NCBI GenBank assembly: GCA_020073105.1
Contig: JAIQFW010000027.1
Coordinates: 1 to 33,205 of the forward strand
Direction: 5' to 3'
Length of the DNA: 33,205 bases
DNA from: Terriglobia bacterium
GTDB lineage: Bacteria; Acidobacteriota; Terriglobia; Terriglobales; Acidobacteriaceae
The translations under genes and the position numbers were made by a program. Shown here piece by piece: positions 27,426 to 33,205 of the stretch. The notes below the pieces were generated by a model that was not told the DNA's origin, made no database searches, and worked only from the letters and a program-made list of their open reading frames with translations. How positions within the stretch are numbered: position 1 is the first letter of the stretch; each line of letters opens with the position of its first letter.

Positions 27426-28253
27426 ATGAAGCGATTCTGGATCGTCCTTATTATTGTGGCCACGGCAGCACCGCTGGCTGCACAAAAGATCGTCCGTGAA
27501 CCAAGTGATCCGGGCCGAATCATTCATCTAAGAACGGCGCTCAACCATCTGACTGTGATCGAGCTGCGGGAGCCGGTCGTCCAAGTTGCAACCGGCAGTC
27601 AATCCTTCAGGGTTCAGTGGCGTGAGAACAAGGTATTCGTGCAGCCGACCGAATCGGATGCATCGACCAACCTCTTCATCTGGACGGCGTCCGAGCGGTT
27701 GAACTACGAGCTGGAGCCTGCCGGTGCGGCGGCCGCAATGGACTTCGCGGTGGATCAGATACCCCTCATCCAGCCGAAGGCTTCCAGCACCACGCCTCCA
27801 CAGCCCTCGACCACCGACATCTTGCTAGCGGGGAAACCCGTGAGGCTGGAGTCTGCCAAACCGTCAAGAAAGGCGGTAGAAGTTGTCATTCGCGATCTCT
27901 ACGAGGGAGACGGTCGTGTGTTGGTTCGATACGCTGTCCGAAACCGTGGAAGCCACGCTTATGAGGTCACTACGCCAAAGGTCTTTGCGCTAACTGGAGC
28001 GCACTATCCGCAATCTCTCTACGGCCTGGTGGACTCACAACTGGGCGACCAGGAATCCTCACGCCTGACGACCAAGCAAGAGACTCCAGTGCCGGTGCTC
28101 GAAGGCCATGTGCAATCCTCGCATCTCGCCCCAGGCCAAGAGTCTCTGGGTGTTGTGGCAGTTCGCCTGCCGTCGACCACGGAGCCCACGGTGTTGCGTT
28201 TTCAATTCGCAAATGACGACCGCGAGCAAGTGGCGGCCTTCCTGGTGCGCTAG
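27426..28253 (+). CDS. VirB9/TrbG-like protein, second copy
   Basis: 275 residues from ATG 27426 (GGAG about 11 bases upstream; ATG 27408 has none). Signal peptide to about residue 19 (FWIVLIIVATAAPLAAQ). Residues 28-100 resemble a VirB9 N-terminal domain: HLRTALNHLTVIELREPVVQ, then FRVQWRENKVFVQPTESDAS and TNLFIW. After a Pro/Ser/Thr linker a beta-rich C-terminal half follows (VEVVIRDLYEGDGRVLVRYA, then VRNRGSHAYEV and GQESLGVVAVRLP), the same plan as in the protein at 11856-12953. It starts the unit with the coupling protein. Having two VirB9-like proteins may mean two rings or exchangeable outer parts. Assignment is by the N-terminal pattern and paralogy. Confidence 0.62.
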   Translation: MKRFWIVLIIVATAAPLAAQKIVREPSDPGRIIHLRTALNHLTVIELREPVVQVATGSQSFRVQWRENKVFVQPTESDASTNLFIWTASERLNYELEPAGAAAAMDFAVDQIPLIQPKASSTTPPQPSTTDILLAGKPVRLESAKPSRKAVEVVIRDLYEGDGRVLVRYAVRNRGSHAYEVTTPKVFALTGAHYPQSLYGLVDSQLGDQESSRLTTKQETPVPVLEGHVQSSHLAPGQESLGVVAVRLPSTTEPTVLRFQFANDDREQVAAFLVR

Positions 28254-28256
28254 GCC

Positions 28257-28481
28257 ATGGCGGAGCACCATTCACCCAACGACGTCCATGGGATGCTCGC
28301 AGAGTACCTGCACAACCGTCCCGAGGTCGGAGTCTGGAAGGCCGTAGCGACCCGTATCCTCGAACCAAGGAATCCCTTCGAACCGGAATCGATCCGGAGA
28401 CCGCAGCGGTGGTTTGTGCTCTTCGTGCTGGTTTTGTTGGCTTGGGTCGGCGCGTTCATCTACTTCAACTTCTGGCACTGA
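28257..28481 (+). CDS. Small single-helix membrane protein
   Basis: 74 residues, ATG 3 bases after the previous stop. Residues 1-50 are polar (VHGMLAEYLHNRPEVGVWKA, then RNPFEPESIRRPQRW), and 52-70 form one membrane helix (FVLFVLVLLAWVGAFIYFNF). The C-terminus is at once after the helix, so the N-terminus is probably cytoplasmic (positive-inside rule: RRPQR). Placed directly before the coupling-protein gene, it may be a small partner of it. Not recognised. Confidence 0.6.
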   Translation: MAEHHSPNDVHGMLAEYLHNRPEVGVWKAVATRILEPRNPFEPESIRRPQRWFVLFVLVLLAWVGAFIYFNFWH

Positions 28482-28502
28482 GGCATCGGGGAGGGAGTAA
28501 CT

Positions 28503-30194
28503 GTGCAGGCCGACCACCACCATCATCCGCCATTGCTCGAAAGTGCTGAGATCGTAGTGAGCCTGGCGCTCATGTTGGCGTGCTGGTTCGGGTGGTATGT
28601 GGCACACGAACGTTACTATCTCACAAGCCGTCAGCTGGCCGAAGCCGCCACCTACCTTATCGTTGCGGTCTTTGCTTTCGCGGCAACGCCGATTCTGTGG
28701 TTTACGCGTCGTTCCCGGTGCGAAAGCGAATGGCCCCACCCTCCTGTAGTAGTCTCCCGGAAACGTGATGAACGGGTCGTCAAACAGGGCTGGGAACAGA
28801 ATTCAGTAGTCCTCGGATACGACATTCACGGCCGGCCCTGGTATTGGCCCGACCAAGTGCGCGTCATGCAGGGCATCGTGCTAGGTATGACCGGCACCGG
28901 AAAGACAACCCTGCTACGGAACATTATCTCGCAGGATCTTGCACGGACAGTTGGCCCGCCAGAGCAGCCTCACCGAATACCGATGGTCATCTTTGATGGT
29001 AAGGGCGACCTTGAATTCTTTCAGGACCTGTTGCCGCATGTGCATCGTGCCGGCCGTCTTCACCAGCTCAGGTTGCTGAATCCTGCTCGCCCGGACCTCT
29101 CGGTCCGCTACAACCCTTTCCAATGCGCGGATGACGAATACATGCCGGTAGTGGCCATGATCTTCGGCTCGTTCAATCTTCGAAAGGAGTTTTTCGCCAA
29201 ACACCAACTCAACTACCTGGCTGACATCGTGCGCGTGCTTTTCTACACCGGCCTGAAGTTCAACTTCTACGACGTCCTGGTCATGGCGATGGATGAACGG
29301 GTCATGAAGGAGCAGGTCGAGAAGGCGCGCAAACGCATCGCTCTGGACTCGTCGCTTCCGACGCAACGGCGGTTGAATTTCGAGATGTCGGTCAAGAATC
29401 TCTACACGTCGCTAGGGGATCGGGAGCGCGTGCAGAAGATCCAGGGACTGCTGAACGAATGCATGACGTTCCTTGATGATCAGCTCAGTGTCCTGACCGG
29501 ACCATACGAGCAGTTGTTGTCGCTCGATGATGTGATCGACCAGGAACTCATCCTGGTCGTTTCTCTGAACATCAACAAAAACCCCGAGCCCATGCGCTCA
29601 CTGGGCAAGATGCTTCTGCAAAATCTGCAGCTAGTCATCGGCAAGAGGTATGAAAGCGAAGAGCACCGGTTGCGGACCAACCGGCCTATGCTCAGTGTCA
29701 TATTGGATGAGTTCGCTCCCTTCGGCTACCGCAACTTTGCTCAGATCCTGCAAACCGCCAGGGGTACCAACACGGCATTCCTGTTCTCCATGCAAGCGTT
29801 GCCGCAGCTCATGCAAGTCGACCGTGGATTCAAAGAGGATGTCTCGTCTGCGCCAAACACGACCATGATCCTGCGGACACGGGACGAGGAGACCTCGCAG
29901 TATTTTCTCCGCGCCTCCGCGGAACACCGAGTGACTCGGCGCAGCGTCTCCATGCAACGCTGGAGACTGTTCGGGTACGAGAAGTACCAGCAAACCGACG
30001 GCGCAGTCGAACGGGAGGACCGCGAGACGCGAGCGTTGGACGAGCACATCAAGAATCTTCCCAAGGCCCAGATGGAGATTCTCATGACGGACGACGCGCG
30101 CGGCACGCTGCATAGCGTGTTGCACGTGCGGGGTCCGGAGGACGTCAGAGTGCCTCGGTTCACGCCGCAGCTCTATCCAACCTCAATAAATTGA
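28503..30194 (+). CDS. VirD4/TraD-type coupling ATPase
   Basis: 563 residues from GTG 28503 (GGGGAGGGAG upstream). Two N-terminal helices (about 16-35 and 48-66) anchor it in the inner membrane. The ATPase has Walker A GMTGTGKT (128-135), a DGKGDLEFF strand typical of coupling proteins, Walker B LSVILDEFAPFG (D402, E403) and the QTARGTNTAFLFSMQALPQL motif. It should bring the relaxosome or protein substrates to the channel. The C-terminus (HIKNLPKAQMEILMTDDARG) is short, without the long TraD tail. Its presence makes this a DNA-transfer-type system rather than a pure protein secretion system (inference from the family). Confidence 0.9.
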   Translation: MQADHHHHPPLLESAEIVVSLALMLACWFGWYVAHERYYLTSRQLAEAATYLIVAVFAFAATPILWFTRRSRCESEWPHPPVVVSRKRDERVVKQGWEQNSVVLGYDIHGRPWYWPDQVRVMQGIVLGMTGTGKTTLLRNIISQDLARTVGPPEQPHRIPMVIFDGKGDLEFFQDLLPHVHRAGRLHQLRLLNPARPDLSVRYNPFQCADDEYMPVVAMIFGSFNLRKEFFAKHQLNYLADIVRVLFYTGLKFNFYDVLVMAMDERVMKEQVEKARKRIALDSSLPTQRRLNFEMSVKNLYTSLGDRERVQKIQGLLNECMTFLDDQLSVLTGPYEQLLSLDDVIDQELILVVSLNINKNPEPMRSLGKMLLQNLQLVIGKRYESEEHRLRTNRPMLSVILDEFAPFGYRNFAQILQTARGTNTAFLFSMQALPQLMQVDRGFKEDVSSAPNTTMILRTRDEETSQYFLRASAEHRVTRRSVSMQRWRLFGYEKYQQTDGAVEREDRETRALDEHIKNLPKAQMEILMTDDARGTLHSVLHVRGPEDVRVPRFTPQLYPTSIN

Positions 30195-30345
30195 ACGTAA
30201 GTTGGAAGTCTCCGGATAGCTGCACCGAGTTGAGGTTTTAGCGCGTGCTCAGGGTGCTCCTTTTGTGGTGAATTGAGTTGCGAAGAAACCGCTAGGCTGC
30301 GGCGCCTACCTGCATTTTCAAAAACCCGTCGACGCTCTGTGTCAG

Positions 30346-31011
30346 TTGCGCCCTCTCTATCAGCGACGGGACACGTGGTACGAGTTCGTATTGAAGCAAT
30401 TCAATCCGAACGGCATTGACTACGGCAAATGGCTCGAACAGGAGCGGCACGCGTTCATTGAGGCGCGACTCAAGAACCCTTACTTCCGGTACGGCCTGTC
30501 AACGACGGTTGCCTTGATCGTGATGGCCGTAATTTGTGCCAAACTTCGCATCGATCATCGGCGGGCGATGTGGATTACCGCGGAAATGATGGCCGACATC
30601 TATAACCAGGAAGCCTATTCGCGCAAGGTAGCTCAGGAAGCGATCAACCGGTACAACACGCATATCGAACACTGCAATCGTGCCATTGAGGCCGCAGAGC
30701 ATGGAGACCCGGTTGCCGGCAAGGGCTCCGAGATTGAACAACTGAAAGGCGAGCTAGCTTGTGTGGCCAGCGAGAGAGACACGGCAACCAGAGAACGAGA
30801 CGTTGCAAGAGAGGAGTTGCGAAAGAAGGCCGAGATATTGGCGGACATGTCTGTCCGGATGGAGGCATTGACTGGCAAGTCAGGCAAAACAACAAACAAG
30901 TCAACCGCGGGTCACCCGGACCCAGATTCGAGACTGGTGACCCACATCAACAACCTTCAAGAGCAGCTCTATGCAGAGCGAACCAGCAACCGCCGGCTGA
31001 AGGGCGGGTAG
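30346..31011 (+). CDS. Membrane-anchored coiled-coil protein of unknown function
   Basis: 221 residues if TTG 30346 is used; the frame is open back to 30277 without an ATG or a good ribosome site, so the start is uncertain. Order of parts: a polar start with WYEFVLKQFNPNGIDYGKWL, one membrane helix about 48-65 (YGLSTTVALIVMAVICAKL), and a long coiled coil about 95-180 (EIEQLKGELACVASERDTA, EELRKKAEILADMSVRME). Ends in a polar tail. It is 151 bases after the coupling-protein gene. It could be a scaffold that links cytoplasmic components to the membrane. No family is recognised. Confidence 0.55.
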   Translation: MRPLYQRRDTWYEFVLKQFNPNGIDYGKWLEQERHAFIEARLKNPYFRYGLSTTVALIVMAVICAKLRIDHRRAMWITAEMMADIYNQEAYSRKVAQEAINRYNTHIEHCNRAIEAAEHGDPVAGKGSEIEQLKGELACVASERDTATRERDVAREELRKKAEILADMSVRMEALTGKSGKTTNKSTAGHPDPDSRLVTHINNLQEQLYAERTSNRRLKGG

Positions 31012-31015
31012 CGGT

Positions 31016-31552
31016 GTGCTGGTGGCGGTTACAGGTTTCGGTAGCGTATGGCGCTATAGGCCTGCGAAGCAGGTGCGTGGTAGAGACCACCTTGCCCAAC
31101 CTGTGTACTACAACACGACGGGAGTTGTAGTGAAGGGCAGCTTGCGCCAGCGACCCCAGATCTGCGGCTATGCGCGGTTCGATGTAATTGGCGGCTTCGA
31201 CCCGAATTATCCCGGAAGGATGATCGACCGCGTATTCGAATGCGCTGAACCGTCAATGTGGATGGGTTGCAACAAGCTACTGTTCAGACGACTGCTGGGA
31301 GCAGGTGTGCATCCCGACGGCTTTCTGGTGGTCGCCACGTCGGCGCTAATGGGCCACGTGAACGTTGGGACCGAAGACTGGAGGTCGCCAGATACCTGGC
31401 TGCTTTCGTTCAGCGAGTGCGCAGGAAATCAGGAGATGATGTTGCTGATGGGCACCCAGGGCTGGATACACAGTGACCTTGGGCGGTTCGTGCTCAAGCC
31501 GTCGGAGCTGCGCCCTTGGCCCGCGAGGCTTGCGTTCTGCGCGGGAGAATGA
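31016..31552 (+). CDS. Protein of unknown function
   Basis: 178 residues from a GTG 4 bases after the previous stop, with GGGCGGG upstream. There is no signal peptide or membrane helix. It is rich in aromatic residues and Gly, with RFDVIGGFDPNYPGRMIDRV, HPDGFLVVATSALMGHVNVG and NQEMMLLMGTQGWIHSDLGR. Several Cys (ICGY, FECAEP, MGCNK, SECAG) are present, but not in a metal-binding spacing. It is tightly linked to genes on both sides, so it is real and part of the operon. I do not recognise the fold. Confidence 0.5.
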   Translation: MLVAVTGFGSVWRYRPAKQVRGRDHLAQPVYYNTTGVVVKGSLRQRPQICGYARFDVIGGFDPNYPGRMIDRVFECAEPSMWMGCNKLLFRRLLGAGVHPDGFLVVATSALMGHVNVGTEDWRSPDTWLLSFSECAGNQEMMLLMGTQGWIHSDLGRFVLKPSELRPWPARLAFCAGE

Positions 31553-31565
31553 CGGGAGCCAGGCG

Positions 31566-32381
31566 ATGCGCTACTGGAAGGGGTCGATCGTGCTGAGTCC
31601 AACACGGGACTACCCTCTCCTGCGGCAAGTTCTGCACTCAGGTTTCATTACCCACCACCAATTGTTTGAGTTCCTAAGACTGGACTACAGCGCCTCATCA
31701 CGAAACGCTTTCAACAACCGAGTACACCGGTTGATGGAACATGGCCTGCTGATCCGGCGCGAAATGCCATTCGTCAATCGTGGAGCGGTGTACTCGCTCT
31801 CACAGGCTGGAGTATCGGAATTCGCGGGACGGGGGGAACACTACGTGCAACCTGCGGGTACGCCCAGGTCGAACACTGCTCAGAGCAGTCTTCACCACTC
31901 CCTCGAACTGAACGAGATCCATTTGGTACTGAAGCGCAGTGGAACGCTGGTCTACTGGATGCCGGAAACGGAGATTCGCTCGCGAAATGACTTAACCCCG
32001 ACCGGTTACTGGAAATATTACGACGCGATTGTGACCGTGCGTCTTGCCGGACAAGATTGCAGGTTTGCGCTGGAATACGAACGAACACCCAAGGCGGCAC
32101 AGCACTATCGAGCCATTCGAGAGAGGATCGAACAGGAGACTTCGATCGCTCACTTCCTTTACCTTGTACCGAACCACGATCTGCTCTGGTTTGTCGCGGA
32201 CCGGATGGCCGGGTGCAAACGAGCAATCTACTTTGGTTTGTTCAGGGATTTCCTTCAGCAGACGTTAACACTACCGGTGAGGAGAAGCGGGTCCCCTGCG
32301 TCGGTGTCCCTCGACTCAATCCTGACGCTGCGCAGGGTGGCTCAACGGACTGGTGTTCTTTTCCCGGATATTGCCGTGTGA
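31566..32381 (+). CDS. Replication-relaxation-like protein (winged helix plus nuclease-like domain)
   Basis: 271 residues from ATG 31566 (GGGAG upstream). Residues about 15-90 form a winged helix: DYPLLRQVLHSGFITHHQLF, RVHRLMEHGLLIRREM, then YSLSQAGVSEFAG. Residues about 115-220 look like a PD-(D/E)xK-type core: HHSLELNEIHLVL, PETEIRSRND, YYDAIVTVRLAG and FALEYERTPK, where D, E and E could bind metal. This order fits the Replic_Relax family of plasmids and conjugative elements. No classical relaxase (HUH motif) is visible in the window, so this protein may process the transfer origin. It is the last gene of the locus. Family call moderate; activity inferred. Confidence 0.55.
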   Translation: MRYWKGSIVLSPTRDYPLLRQVLHSGFITHHQLFEFLRLDYSASSRNAFNNRVHRLMEHGLLIRREMPFVNRGAVYSLSQAGVSEFAGRGEHYVQPAGTPRSNTAQSSLHHSLELNEIHLVLKRSGTLVYWMPETEIRSRNDLTPTGYWKYYDAIVTVRLAGQDCRFALEYERTPKAAQHYRAIRERIEQETSIAHFLYLVPNHDLLWFVADRMAGCKRAIYFGLFRDFLQQTLTLPVRRSGSPASVSLDSILTLRRVAQRTGVLFPDIAV

Positions 32382-32680
32382 TTGTGGTGTGATTGGAGTG
32401 TGTTTGAAGTGTCTGGCAACGCGTAACAGAAATAATATGAGTGAGTTGCCAGTTGACCATAGCGCTTAAAACGGCGCGCAAATCTGCGGTAGTCGTTTCC
32501 AGGGGATTCTTTCCGTGTTGCCCGTCAAGCGACAAGAATTCGCCGGGCTGTAGTTTTGAGCGTTATCGCCGTTAACAGCAGTTATCAGGTAAGCCGCAGA
32601 CCCATGCGGCCGCAATGCTCGGGCAGACCTCGACCCGTGAACAAACACCGGTCGTCTCGATCGGCAACTCCCCCTGGTTA
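32382..32680. other. Non-coding stretch with repeats at the right end of the locus
   Basis: I see no gene here. The stretch begins at the end of two direct repeats GTGTGATTG (32376-32384 and 32387-32395), the first crossing the stop codon of the last gene. Next is CTGGCAAC-N24-GTTGCCAG (32413-32420, 32445-32452) around an A/T-rich loop, then a hairpin GCCGCA-N6-TGCGGC at 32593-32610. The 8-bp inverted repeat next to the putative relaxase gene could be an origin-of-transfer or recombination site. No tRNA gene or duplicated attachment sequence is recognisable. Confidence 0.4.
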
Positions 32681-33205
32681 CTAGGCGGCAGCGGAGGTCT
32701 TCACACTTCTGGCGGCTTGTTCGACAAGAGCCGCGACAGCCTCCGGCTGAGACACGTAGATGGCATGGCTGCCCTTGACCTCAATCACCGTCGAGCCCGC
32801 CCGCTTGGACATGGCACGCTGGGCATCCGGTGGAATCATCTTGTCGTCGGTGGAAACCAAGTACCAGCTTGGCTTTGTTTTCCATGCCGGTTCGCTGATC
32901 GCGCCGTTGAGTGCGTCCAGACCCCATGGGACTTGAGAATCGGCCATGAATGCGGCCGTCTCTGGCTCCACATCTGCGGCAAATGATGCAGGAAACTTCG
33001 CCTTGTCGAGAAACAGATATCCATCCTGCGGCGGCAGAATCGGTGGCACCGGAGCGCCTGGCGGTGGGTCCTTTATCAGCGAAGACACTGACTCGCCCTT
33101 GTCGGGAGCGAATGCGGCCACGTAGACCAGCCCGGCAACCTTCGGGTCATTGCCGGCTTCCGTGATTACCGCCCCTCCATACGAGTGGCCGACGAGGATC
33201 ACCGG
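32681..33205 (-). CDS. Alpha/beta hydrolase, C-terminal part (5' end beyond window)
   Basis: The minus-strand frame enters at the right edge with VILVGHSYGG, the nucleophile elbow of the alpha/beta hydrolase fold (Ser in GHSYG), so roughly the first 80-100 residues are missing. 174 residues remain. LVYVAAFAPDKGES is the strand after the elbow, and YLVSTDDKMIPPDAQRAMSK carries the likely acid Asp in STDDKMIP. SHAIYVSQPEAVAAL holds the catalytic His (GSHAIYVSQP). The full triad is thus plausible. Related proteins are annotated as esterases or non-heme peroxidase-like hydrolases; substrate unknown. Oriented against the secretion locus, it belongs to the right flank. Confidence 0.85.
   Translation of the reverse strand, partial: PVILVGHSYGGAVITEAGNDPKVAGLVYVAAFAPDKGESVSSLIKDPPPGAPVPPILPPQDGYLFLDKAKFPASFAADVEPETAAFMADSQVPWGLDALNGAISEPAWKTKPSWYLVSTDDKMIPPDAQRAMSKRAGSTVIEVKGSHAIYVSQPEAVAALVEQAARSVKTSAAA

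Overview
The window looks like a stretch of an Acidobacteriota genome (class Terriglobia or a relative; inference). The main pointer is the gene at 6072-8885. It joins an OmpR/CadC-type winged helix to one membrane helix and a TPR domain, an architecture very common in that phylum. Large secreted beta-propeller proteins around it fit the same picture. No rRNA, tRNA or CRISPR array is visible, so the assignment rests on protein style alone.

Left flank (1-9352): four minus-strand genes for exported repeat proteins. They are a Kelch propeller cut by the left edge, an HAF-repeat protein, an IPT/TIG plus PQQ-type propeller, and the N-terminal domain of an SBBP-type protein. The last is truncated, and a fossil of its C-terminal end survives in frame 57 bases further on. 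The divergent winged-helix/TPR regulator follows. It meets a minus-strand alpha-L-fucosidase (GH29) fragment that has lost most of its catalytic domain. A gap of about 1 kb without a convincing gene comes next.

Conjugation-type secretion locus (10368-32381, all plus strand): first transcription unit, MoxR-type AAA+ ATPase, VirB1-like lytic transglycosylase, VirB9-like protein, VirB10/TrbI and a small unknown protein, closed by an intrinsic terminator at 14805-14830. A sigma70-like promoter at 15110-15138, next to an inverted repeat, can start the second unit: VirB2-like pilin, two proteins made of two or three fused VirB2-like modules, VirB3, VirB4, two VirB5/TrbJ-like paralogues, VirB6/TrbL, VirB8/TrbF and two small unknown proteins. 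A third, separately bounded gene (24480-27329) encodes a 949-residue protein that I read as a single-chain double-psi beta-barrel RNA polymerase. It resembles the eukaryotic RNA-dependent RNA polymerases and QDE-1, and has an Asp triad (DFDFD) in a context very like the NADFDGD motif of RNA polymerase beta prime. It ends in a strong terminator. The last unit carries a second VirB9-like protein, a small membrane protein, the VirD4/TraD coupling ATPase, two unknown proteins and a replication-relaxation-like protein.

The machine is a nearly complete type IV secretion apparatus (VirB1, 2, 3, 4, 5, 6, 8, 9, 10 and D4 equivalents), but no VirB11 ATPase, VirB7 lipoprotein, classical relaxase or integrase is visible. 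The most exciting feature is the polymerase inside this locus. A plausible but untested role is transcription or priming of transferred single-stranded DNA. The right flank (32382-33205) holds a non-coding stretch with inverted repeats and the C-terminal part of a minus-strand alpha/beta hydrolase running off the edge.
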